From Paraburkholderia sp. PGU19 (GTDB taxonomy: Bacteria > Pseudomonadota > Gammaproteobacteria > Burkholderiales > Burkholderiaceae): DNA of 64,000 bases. The position numbers were made by a program, and so were the translations under genes. The first letter of the stretch is position 1. Every line of letters begins with the position of its first letter. The notes under the pieces are model-generated. The model saw only the letters and a program-made list of their open reading frames with translations. It did not search any database and was not told the origin of the DNA. Positions 46,628 to 57,142 of the stretch are shown here, piece after piece. Location: NCBI RefSeq assembly GCF_013426915.1, contig NZ_AP023179.1:310001-374000 (forward strand), in the 5' to 3' direction.

Positions 46628-47596
46628 TCAGGCGGCCTTCCGCGCGATTTCGACGATCAGTTCGACCTGCCGCGTGATGGCGGCCGGCACGGGCGCTTCG
46701 CCGTCCAGCACGGCGGCGATCCACGCAGCCGTGGTCGGCGCGTCGCGGCCTTCGGGCAAGTCGACCTCGGGCGCATCCGGCGACGAGCGTTCGGCCGAGA
46801 CGCGTGTCTCGCAGATGCCGTCATGCAGCCAGTCGATCTGCACCTGGCGGCGTGTATCGGCGACGGCTTCGCCTTCGGTGCCGCGCGCAAGCAGCGCGCC
46901 GCCGACAGCCATGTCGGGATGCGAGACGAACAACTGTGTCAGGCTCTCGCGATAAGGCGGATGCGTGTAGTTCACGAGCCGCAGGCCCGCCGGCGCGAAA
47001 GGCTGGAGAATCTTCACGAGCGTGTGCGTCGAATTGCGCACGCCCATCCGCCGACGCAGTGCCAGCAGCCGCGCCAGCTTCGGCGCGAGCGTGCTAATGG
47101 GCGCGAACGCGATCCGCTGGTTTGCGAGGCTCGTTTCGATATCCGCGTGCGTCTGCGCGGGCGCGAGGTTCAGATGCGCGAAGATTTCGGCGCTCGTCAC
47201 GCGGCCGGGATCTTCCGTGACGCCGTGCACCAGCACGGGCACGCCTTCGCGCGCGAGCAGTAGCGCCAGCAGCGGCACGAGGTTCGGCTGCTTGCGTGCG
47301 CCGTTGTAACTCGGAATCGACACGGCCTGATACTCACCGTGCTTCACGTTGACGGGCGCGAACGAAGCGTGGGCGGCGGCGAGCATCGCGGCCAGCTCGT
47401 CGGCGGATTCCCCTTTCACGCGGTACGCGAGCAGGATCGCGCCCAGCTCCAGGTCGGATACGCGGCCGTCGAGCATCGCGCTATAGAGCGCGTGCATGTC
47501 CTCCGGCGTGAGCGCGCGCGCGCCGTTGGGGCCGCGGCCGATTTCCTTGATGAATCGGGCGCAGGGAAATGGAGTGGTGTCGGTGAGATCGGTCAT
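46628..47596 (-). CDS. ybiB: YbiB-type DNA-binding protein (TrpD2 family)
   Basis: A 322-residue protein of the glycosyltransferase-3 fold, related to anthranilate phosphoribosyltransferase: LYSAMLDGRVSDLELGAILL, YRVKGESADELAAMLAA, VHGVTEDPGRVTSAEIFAHL and GVRNSTHTLVKILQPF. The PRPP-binding glycine loop of real TrpD is not conserved, as in YbiB/TrpD2, which bind DNA. No trp genes are near. The ATG at 47596 gives the usual short N-terminus. Confidence 0.85.
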   Translation of the reverse strand: MTDLTDTTPFPCARFIKEIGRGPNGARALTPEDMHALYSAMLDGRVSDLELGAILLAYRVKGESADELAAMLAAAHASFAPVNVKHGEYQAVSIPSYNGARKQPNLVPLLALLLAREGVPVLVHGVTEDPGRVTSAEIFAHLNLAPAQTHADIETSLANQRIAFAPISTLAPKLARLLALRRRMGVRNSTHTLVKILQPFAPAGLRLVNYTHPPYRESLTQLFVSHPDMAVGGALLARGTEGEAVADTRRQVQIDWLHDGICETRVSAERSSPDAPEVDLPEGRDAPTTAAWIAAVLDGEAPVPAAITRQVELIVEIARKAA

Positions 47597-47861
47597 CGGG
47601 CAAATCGGTATGTGGGGGACGGCGGGCAACGACGCTTCGCACGCGCCGCGAGCGCTGATACGGCGCGCTACGTTTCCTTTCGAGTATCGCACGCCGGGTG
47701 CGCCTGCAGAATGCGAGCAAATTCATGGCCCGCCATGAACCTTACGGGACGGCTTCAGCGCGCGCCACCTGGCCGTTCGGCCAGGCTACGCGCGAATCGG
47801 CGCCGCGTTACACTCAATGCTTCGCCGCGTCGGAGCGGCTCAACAAAAGACGGAGAACGGA

Positions 47862-48560
47862 ATGGGTTACGTGTTTGCGCCAGCGCCGGTGACGGCAGTG
47901 CCAGTCGTCGGATCGGACGATCAATTCGCGGTGCGCCGCATTTACTGCGTCGGCCGCAATTACGAGGCGCACGCGCGTGAAATGGGCCATGATCCCGATC
48001 GCGAACCGCCGTTCTTCTTCGCCAAGCCCGCCGACGCGGTGCTGTATGTCGCGCCGGGCGCAACGGGCGAATTTCCGTATCCCGCGCAGTCGAAGAATGT
48101 GCACTTCGAGATGGAACTCGTCGCGGCAATCGGCAAGGCAGGCAAGAACATCTCGGCAGACAGCGCGCTCGATCACGTCTACGGCTACGCGCTCGGTCTC
48201 GACATGACGCGCCGCGACCTGCAGGCGGAAGCGAAGAAGCTGGGCCGTCCGTGGGACACCGCAAAGGGCTTCGACCATTCGGCGCCGCTCGGCCCGATCC
48301 ATCCTGTTTCGAAAGTCGGTCACGTCGGCAAGGGTGCGATCTGGCTGACCGTCAACGGCGAGGAAAAGCAGCGTTCGGACGTGTCGCAACTGATCTGGTC
48401 CATCCCCGAAACGATCGCGTATCTGTCGACGCTCTTCGAACTGCAACCGGGCGACCTGATTTTCACGGGCACGCCGGAAGGCGTCGGCGCAATCGTGAAG
48501 GGTGATCTGATGAAGGGCGGCGTGGACGGGCTGGGCGAGTTCAGCGTGCGCGTGGTCTGA
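47862..48560 (+). CDS. Fumarylacetoacetate hydrolase-family protein
   Basis: A 232-residue FAH-fold enzyme. YCVGRNYEAHAREMG, FAKPADAVL, the metal-site VHFEMELVAAIG and FTGTPEGVGAIVKGD are family signatures. The short single-domain form resembles fumarylpyruvate hydrolase or acylpyruvase. maiA follows 34 bases on, which favours fumarylpyruvate or fumarylacetoacetate in aromatic breakdown (gentisate or homogentisate route). GGAG lies before the ATG at 47862. Confidence 0.88.
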   Translation: MGYVFAPAPVTAVPVVGSDDQFAVRRIYCVGRNYEAHAREMGHDPDREPPFFFAKPADAVLYVAPGATGEFPYPAQSKNVHFEMELVAAIGKAGKNISADSALDHVYGYALGLDMTRRDLQAEAKKLGRPWDTAKGFDHSAPLGPIHPVSKVGHVGKGAIWLTVNGEEKQRSDVSQLIWSIPETIAYLSTLFELQPGDLIFTGTPEGVGAIVKGDLMKGGVDGLGEFSVRVV

Positions 48561-48594
48561 CGTCGCCAACGCCATTCAGGGGGAGAACAACACA

Positions 48595-49239
48595 ATGAAG
48601 CTGTACAGCTACTTTCGCAGTTCGGCATCGTATCGCGTGCGTATCGCGCTGAACCTGAAGAACCTGCCTTACGAGTACCTGCCCGTGCATCTGTTGCGCG
48701 GCGGCGGCGAGCAGTTCAAGCCCGAGTACCGCAAGCTCAATCACGATGCCGTCGTTCCCACGCTGGTGGACGGCGACAATGTGATCACGCAGTCGCTCGC
48801 GATCATCGAGTATCTCGACGAGACGCATCCCGAGCCGCCGCTGCTGCCGTCGAAGCCCGTCGATCGCGCGTATGTCCGCTCGATCGTTCAGCAACTCGCG
48901 TGCGAGATTCATCCGTTGAACAATCTGCGCGTGCTGAAGTATCTGAAGCGCACCGTGGGCGTGAACGACGAGGTGAAGGACGCGTGGTATCGCCACTGGA
49001 TCAGCTCGGGCTTTGCCGCGCTCGAAGAATATCTTGTTGCGGACGGCCGCGCGGGCAAGCTGTGCTTCGGCGATACGCCCACCATCGCCGATATCTGCCT
49101 CGTGCCGCAGGTGTTCAACGCGAACCGCTTCAATGTCGATATGAATCCGTATCCGACTATCCGGCGTATCTGCGAGCACGCGAACACGCTTGATGCGTTC
49201 GCGCGCGCGGAACCCGGCGTGCAGCCCGATGCCGAGTGA
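48595..49239 (+). CDS. maiA: Maleylacetoacetate (maleylpyruvate) isomerase, zeta-class GST
   Basis: A 214-residue glutathione-dependent isomerase. LYSYFRSSASYRVRIALNLK is the zeta-class opening with the catalytic serine motif SSxSYRVR, and TPTIADICLVPQVFNANRF marks the C-terminal domain. It turns maleyl- into fumaryl-acetoacetate or -pyruvate, the substrate of the FAH-family protein encoded just upstream. It depends on the glutathione made by the gsh genes of this window. Confidence 0.93.
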   Translation: MKLYSYFRSSASYRVRIALNLKNLPYEYLPVHLLRGGGEQFKPEYRKLNHDAVVPTLVDGDNVITQSLAIIEYLDETHPEPPLLPSKPVDRAYVRSIVQQLACEIHPLNNLRVLKYLKRTVGVNDEVKDAWYRHWISSGFAALEEYLVADGRAGKLCFGDTPTIADICLVPQVFNANRFNVDMNPYPTIRRICEHANTLDAFARAEPGVQPDAE

Positions 49240-49254
49240 AGCTCTGAAGCAATG

Positions 49255-49294
49255 AAAAAAGGGCGTCATGCGAATGCATGACGCCCCTTGTCTT
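49255..49294. terminator. Bidirectional terminator between maiA and ftsY
   Basis: GGGCGTCATGC (49261-49271) and GCATGACGCCC (49276-49286) pair perfectly around GAAT. On the minus strand it runs into TTTTTT, on the plus strand into TTGTCTTTC. Confidence 0.9.
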
Positions 49295-49326
49295 TCAACC
49301 GCTGTCAGCTTCAGAAGATCACAACA

Positions 49327-50484
49327 TCAACCCAGCAACGCATCCGAAAACTCTTCGGCGCTGAACGGCTGCAAGTCTTCGACCTTCTCGCCGACTCCGA
49401 TAAAGTACACAGGCACGGGGCGTTGCCGCGCGATCGCCGCGAGAATGCCGCCCTTCGCCGTGCCATCGAGCTTCGTCACGATCAGGCCAGTCAGGCCGAG
49501 CGCATCGTCGAAAGCCTTCACTTGCGCGAGCGCGTTCTGACCGGTGTTGGCGTCGATGACGAGCAGCACCTCATGCGGCGCGCCGTCCATCGCCTTGCCG
49601 ACCACGCGCTTCACCTTGCGCAGTTCTTCCATCAGATGAAGCTGCGTCGGCAGACGGCCGGCCGTGTCCGCCATCACCACGTTGATCTTGCGGGCGCGCG
49701 CGGCACCGACGGCATCGAAAATCACCGCGGCGGGGTCGCCGCTTTCCTGCTGCACGACGGTCACGTTGTTGCGCTGGCCCCAGATCGCGAGCTGTTCGCG
49801 CGCGGCGGCGCGGAACGTGTCGCCCGCAGCGAGCAGCACAGACTGATTGAAGTGCTGCATATGCTTCGCAAGCTTGCCGATGCTGGTGGTTTTGCCTGCG
49901 CCGTTGACGCCTGCGATCATCATCACGGTCGGCTGGTAATGGCCGAGCGTCAGCGACTTTTCCAGCGGCTTCAGCAGCTCGACCAGCAGCGTGCGCAGCG
50001 CGCCCTTGACCTGCTGCGGATCGGTGAGGCGCTCGGCGCGCACTTTCTCGCGTAGTGCTTCGAGCAGAAACTCGGTCGCGTCGACGCCCGCGTCGGACAT
50101 CAGCAGCGCCGTTTCCAGTTCTTCATACAGGTCTTCGTCGATCTTCGCGCCGACGAAGATGCCTGTGATGCTCGAACTGGTTTTCGACAGGCCGCTGCGA
50201 AGGCGCGTGAGCCACGAGCGCTTTTCGGCTGCTTCGGGCACTGGCGGCGGGATGATTTCAGCGGCTTCGTCGTCCGCATCTTCGAAGTCGGCGGCGTCGG
50301 GGACGTAATTGGGATCGAATTCAGGCGCATCGGCCGAGTCAGGGACGGCTTGCGAACGCGCGGCGGCGGGTGCTTTCGGCTCGGCCACGTCCTGCATGCC
50401 GACGTCGGCGGAATCGGCCTGCGGCGCTTCAGGCGTGTCGTCGGGCGCCTTGGAACCCTTGAATCGTTTGAAAAAGCTGAACAT
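49327..50484 (-). CDS. ftsY: Signal recognition particle receptor FtsY
   Basis: A 385-residue GTPase that docks SRP-ribosome complexes at the membrane. MFSFFKRFKG is followed by an acidic Ala/Asp/Pro-rich A domain (to about residue 80) and the NG domain: GVNGAGKTTSIGKLA, AGDTFRAAAREQL, ADTAGRLPTQLHLMEEL and TKLDGTAKGG. The ATG at 50484 gives the standard start. It is divergent from rsmD, as in many proteobacteria. Confidence 0.96.
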   Translation of the reverse strand: MFSFFKRFKGSKAPDDTPEAPQADSADVGMQDVAEPKAPAAARSQAVPDSADAPEFDPNYVPDAADFEDADDEAAEIIPPPVPEAAEKRSWLTRLRSGLSKTSSSITGIFVGAKIDEDLYEELETALLMSDAGVDATEFLLEALREKVRAERLTDPQQVKGALRTLLVELLKPLEKSLTLGHYQPTVMMIAGVNGAGKTTSIGKLAKHMQHFNQSVLLAAGDTFRAAAREQLAIWGQRNNVTVVQQESGDPAAVIFDAVGAARARKINVVMADTAGRLPTQLHLMEELRKVKRVVGKAMDGAPHEVLLVIDANTGQNALAQVKAFDDALGLTGLIVTKLDGTAKGGILAAIARQRPVPVYFIGVGEKVEDLQPFSAEEFSDALLG

Positions 50485-50775
50485 GGTCTGGACTGGAGTG
50501 AGATTGCGCCGGATTCCTGCTTTGGCCCGGCGACGCGTGGCGACGAACGGCGGCGAGCCACGCGACAGTTCGGCGGCGTCCGCATGGCAGCGAAATATGC
50601 GAAGCGCTGGAAGCCGCACATTTTATCAGGCGCGTCAGGCGGCGTCGTGAGCGCCGGCACGTGTGCACCGCCGTAGTGAACTTTGGCGAAGGCGGCTGCG
50701 CGCGTGTGGTAACGTTGGCGCTCCGGCCCGCAGATCAACGACGATCGGCGGGCGCACGCTCAACAGACGAACCGC

Positions 50776-51414
50776 ATGTCCCGTACTCCCCCTTCACGCG
50801 CGAAGCCCGCTGCAAAAAACGGCGCAAAAAGCGCGCCTTCCGGCCGTGGCCAACCGCACTCTATCCGCATCATCGGCGGCGACTGGAAGCGTACGCCGCT
50901 GCCCGTGATCGATCTCGACGGCCTGCGGCCGACACCCGACCGCGTCCGAGAAACGCTGTTCAACTGGCTCGGCCAGCGGCTCGACGGCCAGCGCTGTCTC
51001 GATCTCTTCGCCGGCAGCGGCGCCCTTGGCTTCGAGGCCGCGTCGCGCGGTGCGGCGCGCGTGCTGATGGTCGAGCGCAACGCGCGCGCGGCGGCGCAAC
51101 TGCGTGCCAATCAGGCCAAGCTGGCGGCGGGCGCGATCGAAGTCGCCGAAGCCGACGGGTTGCGTCTCGCCGCGAGCCTCGCGCCCGGCTCGTTCGACGT
51201 CGTATTCCTCGATCCGCCGTTCGGCGACGATCTGCTCGACCGCGCGCTCGAACTCGCCGCGCCGCTGATCAGCCCGGATGGCTTCCTGTATGTCGAATCC
51301 GGCGAATCGCTCGATTCCGCCGGACATGCGGCACTCGAAGGCTGGTCCGTGGTACGGCAGGGCAAGGCAGGCGCCGTCCACTATCATTTGCTGCAGCGCG
51401 AAAATGAGGAATAA
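50776..51414 (+). CDS. rsmD: 16S rRNA (guanine(966)-N(2))-methyltransferase
   Basis: A 212-residue methyltransferase with a basic N-terminal lead, IRIIGGDWKRTPLPV, the SAM loop DLFAGSGALGFEAASRGA and the catalytic DVVFLDPPFGDDLLD. It modifies G966 in the small-subunit rRNA. coaD follows 117 bases downstream, an old pairing. Confidence 0.94.
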   Translation: MSRTPPSRAKPAAKNGAKSAPSGRGQPHSIRIIGGDWKRTPLPVIDLDGLRPTPDRVRETLFNWLGQRLDGQRCLDLFAGSGALGFEAASRGAARVLMVERNARAAAQLRANQAKLAAGAIEVAEADGLRLAASLAPGSFDVVFLDPPFGDDLLDRALELAAPLISPDGFLYVESGESLDSAGHAALEGWSVVRQGKAGAVHYHLLQRENEE

Positions 51415-51531
51415 TGCGCGTTCCATAACAAGCGCCGGGCGGCTTGCCGTTACGCGCGCGGTATCGTCGTCAGACGAGTCCTGCGGGGCGTGTTCCGGCA
51501 CGCCTTCTAGTCTGTAGAGAGGAGAAATCCC

Positions 51532-52041
51532 ATGGTTGTCGCCGTGTATCCGGGTACGTTCGATCCGCTCACGCGCGGTCACGAAGACCTCGTGCGTCGC
51601 GCATCGAGCATTTTCGACACGTTGGTGGTGGGCGTAGCGGATAGCCGCAACAAGCGGCCATTCTTTAACCTCGAAGAGCGGCTCGAGATTGCGAACGAAG
51701 TGCTAGGCCACTATCCGAACGTTCAGGTGATGAGCTTCAAGGGGCTATTGAAGGATTTCGTCCGCGTCAACAATGCGCGCGTGATCGTGCGCGGGCTCCG
51801 CGCCGTGTCGGACTTCGAGTACGAGTTTCAGATGGCGGGCATGAACCGCTATCTGCTGCCCGACGTCGAGACGATGTTCATGACGCCGTCCGATCAGTAT
51901 CAGTTCATCTCGGGCACGATCGTCCGCGAAATCGCGCAACTCGGCGGGGACGTGAGCAAGTTCGTGTTTCCGTCCGTCGAAAAGCGGCTGCAGGACAAGG
52001 TCGCCGTGCTCGAAGAGGCGCGGGCCGCCGGCAAGCCGTGA
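51532..52041 (+). CDS. coaD: Phosphopantetheine adenylyltransferase
   Basis: A 169-residue nucleotidyltransferase for the fourth step of coenzyme A synthesis. [20 protein letters not shown] holds the HxGH motif (TRGH), with [20 protein letters not shown] and [16 protein letters not shown] as further signatures. GAGAGGAG precedes the ATG. Confidence 0.97.
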   Translation: MVVAVYPGTFDPLTRGHEDLVRRASSIFDTLVVGVADSRNKRPFFNLEERLEIANEVLGHYPNVQVMSFKGLLKDFVRVNNARVIVRGLRAVSDFEYEFQMAGMNRYLLPDVETMFMTPSDQYQFISGTIVREIAQLGGDVSKFVFPSVEKRLQDKVAVLEEARAAGKP

Positions 52042-52173
52042 TCCTTGCGCGCCTGACGGCCTGGCGCGTGCGTTGTCCGCGATAACCCGACACACAGCGT
52101 GGTCTATCCGTCAGGCGTAAAATTGCGGATTACGGAACGTTAGCCGGCATGCAGAGCACGCGTGCCGGCATGA

Positions 52174-52443
<270 letters not shown>

Positions 52444-52455
52444 TTCATCTGAAAG

Positions 52456-52489
52456 CGGCGCGCCGTTTGAATAGCGCGCCGTTGTTTTG
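52456..52489 (+). terminator. Terminator after the ferredoxin gene
   Basis: CGGCGCGC (52456-52463) pairs with GCGCGCCG (52474-52481), followed by TTGTTTTG. It separates the ferredoxin from the convergent hisC. Confidence 0.75.
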
Positions 52490-52500
52490 TCGGCCGCGCC

Positions 52501-53580
52501 TTAGCCGACGTACCCGCCAAGAATATTCTTCAACGCATCCAGCAGCGTGTCGCATTCGGCATCGGTGCCGATCGAGATGCGCAGATGCTGATCGATGCGC
52601 GGCAGCTTGAAATGCCGCACGAAGATTTCCTTTTCCCTCAGCTGCGCGGCGAGCGTTGCGGCGTCATAGCCTTCGTGACGCGCGAACACGAAATTTGCCG
52701 CCGACGGCACGACTTCGAATCCCAGCGCCGTCAATTGCGCCGTCATCCGTTCGCGACTCGCGATGACCTTTTCGGTGCACTCGCGGAACCACGCGTCGTC
52801 CTTGTATGCCGCGGTCGCGGCGGCCTGCGCGAGGCGGTCTAGCGGATACGAATTGAAGCTGTCCTTCACGCGGTTCAACGCATCGATCGACGCGGCATCG
52901 CCGAATGCGAAGCCCACGCGCATCCCCGCAAGCGAGCGCGACTTCGACGTCGTATGCACGACGAGAAGATTTGGATACTTGCCGATCAGTGAGATCGCAG
53001 ATTGCGCGCCGAAGTCCACATACGCTTCGTCGATAACGACGACTGAATTCGGATTCGATGCGACGAGTTCTTCGATATCCGAAAGCGGCAGTGCATGACC
53101 CGTTGGTGCATTGGGATTAGGGAAGAGAACGCCGCCGTTCGGTTGCGCGTAGTCATCGATGCGGATCTGAAAGGCATCGTCGAGAGGAATCGTCCGGTAC
53201 GCGACGTCGTAGAGACGCGCGTAGGTCGGATAGAAGCTGTAGGTGACGTCCGGAAAGAGAATCGGCTTATCGTGCTTCAGAAGCGCCTGAAACACCGTGG
53301 CGAGCACTTCATCCGAACCGTTGCCCGCAAACACCTGATCCACCTTGAGCCCGTGATGCGCGGCGACAGTCTCGCGTAACACGCGCGCCGTCGGATCGGG
53401 ATAGCGGCGCAGCGACTCCGCGGTCTCGCCAAGCTCGTTGCGGATCGCGCCCACGACAGCGGGCGAGGGTGGATACGGGTTCTCGTTGGTGTTCAGCTTC
53501 ACGGGATGCGCGAGCGCGGGCTGCTCGCCCGGCACGTACGGCGTCAACCGGTGAACGATATCGCTCCAGTAACGGCTCAA
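52501..53580 (-). CDS. hisC: Histidinol-phosphate aminotransferase
   Basis: A 359-residue PLP enzyme that makes histidinol phosphate. [42 protein letters not shown] and the PLP-lysine region [18 protein letters not shown] are intact. It is outside any his operon here; Burkholderia genomes usually carry a second hisC with the his genes, so this may be a stand-alone paralogue, also possibly acting on aromatic amino acids. It starts 34 bases after pth. Confidence 0.92.
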   Translation of the reverse strand: MSRYWSDIVHRLTPYVPGEQPALAHPVKLNTNENPYPPSPAVVGAIRNELGETAESLRRYPDPTARVLRETVAAHHGLKVDQVFAGNGSDEVLATVFQALLKHDKPILFPDVTYSFYPTYARLYDVAYRTIPLDDAFQIRIDDYAQPNGGVLFPNPNAPTGHALPLSDIEELVASNPNSVVVIDEAYVDFGAQSAISLIGKYPNLLVVHTTSKSRSLAGMRVGFAFGDAASIDALNRVKDSFNSYPLDRLAQAAATAAYKDDAWFRECTEKVIASRERMTAQLTALGFEVVPSAANFVFARHEGYDAATLAAQLREKEIFVRHFKLPRIDQHLRISIGTDAECDTLLDALKNILGGYVG

Positions 53581-53614
53581 GTTCTGCTCCTCTGTTCGGC
53601 GCGGCGGTATGCAG

Positions 53615-54217
53615 TCAAGGATTGCGATGCAACTGCATCATCGCGCGTTCGAGTTCGCCCTTGACGACGGTCGGCATCACCGCGAGCGCGCGTTCGATCG
53701 ACGCATCGATCACGTCCTGCTCTTCCCTGCGCGGCGGCTTCAGCACGAAGTTCGCGACGTCGGGTTTCGCGCCCGCGCGTGCGCTTTCTGGAATCAGGTC
53801 GCGTGGATGACCGATGCCGATGCGCAAGCGCCAGTATTGCTGGGTCGACAGATGCGCGGAAATGTCCTTCAGGCCATTGTGGCCGCCGCTGCCGCCACCG
53901 AGCTTCAGCTTCACGGTGCCGGGCGGCAGGTCGAGTTCGTCATGCGCGACGAGAATCTGATCCGGCAGGATCTTGAAGAAATGCGCGAGCGCGACGACCG
54001 ATTGACCCGAGCGGTTCATGTACGTCTGCGGCTGCAGCAGATGCACTTCCTCGCCATACAGACGCGCTTTCGCATAGAAGCCGTGAAAACGTCGCTCGTC
54101 ACGCAATGTCGCGGCGGCTTCGCGCGCCAGTTGGTCGACGAGCCAGAAACCGGCGTTGTGACGCGTCGCGGTGTATTCGGCGCCCGGATTGCCGAGCCCG
54201 ACGATCAGCTTGATCAT
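53615..54217 (-). CDS. pth: Peptidyl-tRNA hydrolase
   Basis: A 200-residue enzyme that frees tRNA from dropped-off peptides. [19 protein letters not shown] has the catalytic His, with [31 protein letters not shown] and [13 protein letters not shown]. The ATG at 54217 gives the usual [12 protein letters not shown]; an upstream GTG at 54232 is an alternative. It lies downstream of rplY, separated by a terminator. Confidence 0.96.
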   Translation of the reverse strand: MIKLIVGLGNPGAEYTATRHNAGFWLVDQLAREAAATLRDERRFHGFYAKARLYGEEVHLLQPQTYMNRSGQSVVALAHFFKILPDQILVAHDELDLPPGTVKLKLGGGSGGHNGLKDISAHLSTQQYWRLRIGIGHPRDLIPESARAGAKPDVANFVLKPPRREEQDVIDASIERALAVMPTVVKGELERAMMQLHRNP

Positions 54218-54261
54218 GTTCGAGTGGGCCACGCGGCATGCCGCGCAACCTGAAAAAACCG

Positions 54262-54297
54262 AAAAAAAACCCGCCGGGGCGAACCGCGGCGGGTTAC
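54262..54297 (-). terminator. Intrinsic terminator of rplY
   Basis: On the minus strand AACCCGCCG (54295-54287) pairs with CGGCGGGTT (54276-54268) and runs into TTTTTT. It lies 43 bases past the rplY stop, before pth. Confidence 0.88.
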
Positions 54298-54337
54298 GTC
54301 GACCGTTCCATTGAAACGGATCGAGAGGATAGCGGTC

Positions 54338-54949
54338 TTATTCGGCAGCCGGCTTTTCGCCTTCAGCCGACGCTTCTTCCGACTGGGCACCAGCAGGAAT
54401 CGGCGCCGAAACGATCACCGGGTTTTCTGCGACGAGGTGCGCAACCAGTGCGACGCCAGCCGGCAGAACGATGTCCGTTGCGTGCAGCGATTGACCCGCT
54501 TCGATCTTCACCAGATCGACTTCGATGAACTCCGGCAGAGCGGCCGGCAGGCATTCGATTTCGATTTCGTTGATGACGTGCGAGATGATCGCGCCGCCCA
54601 GCTTCACAGCCGGGTTGCTTTCCTGATTCATGAAGTGCAGCGGCACCTTCGTGTGCAGCTTCTTCTTTGCGTCGACGCGCTGGAAGTCCACGTGCAGGAT
54701 GATCTGACGGAACGGGTGGTATTGCACGTCGCGCAGCAGAACCTGTTGCGACTTGCCTGCCACTTCCAGCTCGAGGATCGACGAGTGGAATGCTTCTTTC
54801 TTCAGTGCGTGCCACAGCGCGTTGTGATCGAGTTCGATCAGTTGCGGTTCGCCAGCGCCGTACACGATGCCCGGGGCCTTGCCCGAGTTACGCAGGCGGC
54901 GGCTCGCACCCGTACCTTGCAAATTACGCTCGAAAGCGACTACTTTCAT
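54338..54949 (-). CDS. rplY: 50S ribosomal protein L25/Ctc
   Basis: A 203-residue long form of L25 (Ctc type) that binds 5S rRNA. The N-terminal domain has [19 protein letters not shown] and [14 protein letters not shown]; the C-terminal TL5-like domain has [19 protein letters not shown]. The last 20 residues are Ala/Glu-rich. GGAGA precedes the ATG at 54949. The order prs-rplY-pth is conserved in proteobacteria. Confidence 0.95.
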   Translation of the reverse strand: MKVVAFERNLQGTGASRRLRNSGKAPGIVYGAGEPQLIELDHNALWHALKKEAFHSSILELEVAGKSQQVLLRDVQYHPFRQIILHVDFQRVDAKKKLHTKVPLHFMNQESNPAVKLGGAIISHVINEIEIECLPAALPEFIEVDLVKIEAGQSLHATDIVLPAGVALVAHLVAENPVIVSAPIPAGAQSEEASAEGEKPAAE

Positions 54950-55062
54950 TTGAATCTCCATTATCTGCCCGCGACCAGGCAGTAAAACGGGCCTTGCTAC
55001 CCTTGACGGGCTGAAGACCCCAGACAAACCGGCATGAACCTTCGTTCGTTCACGCCGAATGC

Positions 55063-55092
55063 AAAAGCGCCGCATTCATCATGCGGCGCTTT
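55063..55092 (-). terminator. Hairpin between prs and rplY
   Basis: AAAGCGCCGCAT (55064-55075) and ATGCGGCGCTTT (55081-55092) form a perfect 12-base-pair stem with a 5-base loop; the minus-strand transcript then has four T residues. It is a terminator or attenuator inside the prs-rplY-pth row. Confidence 0.75.
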
Positions 55093-55102
55093 CGCGAATA
55101 CT

Positions 55103-56059
55103 TTAGCCTTCCGCGAACAGCGACATCACCGAGTCGCCGCGACGGATACGCGAGAATGTCTCGGCCAGCAGACCGGCGCTCGTCAGCGAGCGGATCTTGG
55201 CGCACGAGCGGGCTTCTTCGCTGAGCGGGATCGTGTCGGTCACGACGAGTTCGTCGAGCGCCGATGCAGCGATGCGCGGACCCGCGCCACCGGACAGAAC
55301 CGGGTGAGTCGCGTACGCGAACACCTTCGTCGCGCCGCGTTCTTTCAGTACTTGCGCAGCCTTGCAGAGCGTGCCTGCCGTGTCGACCATGTCGTCCATG
55401 ATCACGCAGGTGCGGCCGTCGACTTCACCGATGATGTTCATCACTTCGGCGACGTTCGCCTTCGGACGACGCTTGTCGATGATCGCGAGATCGCAGTTCA
55501 ACTGCTTGGCCAGCGCACGGGCGCGAACCACGCCGCCGACGTCCGGCGACACGACCAGCAGGTTCTCGTGATTCTGCTTGCGCAGATCGCCGAGCAGAAC
55601 GGGCGTGGCGTAGATGTTGTCGACGGGAATGTCGAAGAAACCTTGAATCTGGTCAGCGTGCAGATCCATCGTGATGATCCGCTCGACGCCAGCGATTTCC
55701 AGCATGTTCGCCACGACCTTCGCCGAGATGGCAACGCGCGCCGAACGCGGGCGTCGATCTTGACGGGCATAGCCGAAGTAGGGGATGGCTGCGGTGATCC
55801 GGCCAGCGGATGCGCGCTTGAGCGCATCGACCATGATCATCAATTCCATCAGATTGTCGTTGGTCGGCGCGCAGGTGGACTGAAGGACGAAGACGTCCTT
55901 GCCACGCACGTTTTCCTGAATCTCGACCTGGATCTCACCGTCCGAAAAACGGGAGACCATTGCTTTGCCGAGGGGAATACCGAGGATCTTGACGACTTCC
56001 TGTGCAAGCGCTGGATTTGCGTTGCCAGTAAAAACCATCAGGCCGTCATGGCTGCTCAT
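55103..56059 (-). CDS. prs: Ribose-phosphate pyrophosphokinase
   Basis: A 318-residue PRPP synthase. [55 protein letters not shown] and the PRPP loop [18 protein letters not shown] are all conserved. It supplies PRPP for nucleotides, His and Trp. The ATG at 56059 or the one a codon earlier may be used. A tRNA-Gln gene lies 48 bases upstream on the same strand, so they may share a precursor. Confidence 0.97.
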   Translation of the reverse strand: MSSHDGLMVFTGNANPALAQEVVKILGIPLGKAMVSRFSDGEIQVEIQENVRGKDVFVLQSTCAPTNDNLMELMIMVDALKRASAGRITAAIPYFGYARQDRRPRSARVAISAKVVANMLEIAGVERIITMDLHADQIQGFFDIPVDNIYATPVLLGDLRKQNHENLLVVSPDVGGVVRARALAKQLNCDLAIIDKRRPKANVAEVMNIIGEVDGRTCVIMDDMVDTAGTLCKAAQVLKERGATKVFAYATHPVLSGGAGPRIAASALDELVVTDTIPLSEEARSCAKIRSLTSAGLLAETFSRIRRGDSVMSLFAEG

Positions 56060-56106
56060 CATGCACCTGCTTCAGGCTGTGGGAGGCGAGGAACTGCGAG
56101 AATTTT

Positions 56107-56183
56107 TGGCAGGGGAGGAAGGACTCGAACCCTCGAATGCCGGAATCAAAATCCGGTGCCTTAACCAACTTGGCGACTCCCCT
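56107..56183 (-). tRNA. tRNA-Gln (anticodon TTG)
   Basis: A 77-base cloverleaf on the minus strand: acceptor AGGGGAG pairs with CTCCCCT; D-arm GCCAAGTTGGTTAAGGC; anticodon stem CCGGA/TCCGG with loop TTTTGAT (anticodon TTG at 56149-56147); T-arm GAGGGTTCGAGTCCTTC; the gene encodes the final CCA. It reads CAA and CAG codons. It sits between ispE and prs. Confidence 0.96.
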
Positions 56184-56234
56184 ACACTAACTTTGAGCTT
56201 CACTGAACGTGTAGGCCGTTCAGTGCCGCGAAAC

Positions 56235-57116
56235 TTATGCCGCGAAAGCAAAGAGTGGATGCGTATCCAGACTTGCCGTTACTGCGCTGTTCCATTCGAC
56301 TGGCAGTTTGGCTTGCGCCGCGACTGCTTCATCTTTACTACGGAACGCTGCAAAAACGCTTGCGCCTGATCCTGTCATCCGCGCCGGCGCGATGTTATCA
56401 AACCATCTAAGCACCTGCGCAACTTCCGCGTATTTTCCTACGACAACTTGCTGCATGTCATTCCGGCCGAAGCTATCAGGCCATTCTGCGTTGCAGCTTT
56501 GCTGTGCAAGAAAGTCCGTAATTATGAGAGCCTTTGTATCTCTTGTCAACGCTTTTTCTGAAAAAATTGCTGACGTTGGAACATGAACTCTCGGTGTCAC
56601 CACCAGAAAGTGGCGCGGCGGCAATTGTACATGCTCGAGTGCTTCTCCGACACCCTCTGCGAATGCATTTTTTCCAAAAACAAAAAAAGGCACATCGGCG
56701 CCAAGTTTCAATGCGAGCGCCTGCAACTCCGCGCGCGGCAGATCGAGCTTCCACAGACGGTTCAGCGCGAGTAGCGTCGTCGCTGCGTCGGAACTGCCGC
56801 CGCCAAGCCCTGCGCCCATCGGCAGTACTTTATCGATCTCTATGTTCACGCCCAGGCGCGTGCCCGTGTGTTCCTTCAGCAGCTTCGCCGCGCGAACGGT
56901 GAGGTCGGTCTCGGCGGGTACGTCGGCGATGTCGATGCCGCGCGTGATCGCGCCGTCGTCGCGACGCGTGAAGTGCAGCGTGTCGCCCCAGTCGAGCAAC
57001 TGGAATACCGTCTGCAGTGCGTGATATCCGTTCGGCAGGCGCCCGGTGATATGCAGGAAGAGGTTCAGCTTCGCTGGGGCGAGACAGTCGCGCAGCGAGT
57101 CGTTCGTTTCGATCAT
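56235..57116 (-). CDS. ispE: 4-diphosphocytidyl-2-C-methyl-D-erythritol kinase
   Basis: A 293-residue GHMP kinase of the MEP isoprenoid pathway. [20 protein letters not shown], the ATP loop [36 protein letters not shown] and [12 protein letters not shown] are present. The middle and C-terminal parts (about 56400-56700) are only about half GC, with runs such as AAAAAACAAAAA, far below the rest of the window; this may reflect a recombined segment. It lies between lolB and the tRNA-Gln gene. Confidence 0.95.
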   Translation of the reverse strand: MIETNDSLRDCLAPAKLNLFLHITGRLPNGYHALQTVFQLLDWGDTLHFTRRDDGAITRGIDIADVPAETDLTVRAAKLLKEHTGTRLGVNIEIDKVLPMGAGLGGGSSDAATTLLALNRLWKLDLPRAELQALALKLGADVPFFVFGKNAFAEGVGEALEHVQLPPRHFLVVTPRVHVPTSAIFSEKALTRDTKALIITDFLAQQSCNAEWPDSFGRNDMQQVVVGKYAEVAQVLRWFDNIAPARMTGSGASVFAAFRSKDEAVAAQAKLPVEWNSAVTASLDTHPLFAFAA

Positions 57117-57142
57117 GAGTCTTTGCGAGGCGCGCGTGCGGA

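Noticed and set aside
46628..47596. trpD (anthranilate phosphoribosyltransferase)
   Set aside because: The fold is related but the PRPP-binding glycine loop is not conserved and no trp genes are adjacent; YbiB/TrpD2 fits better.
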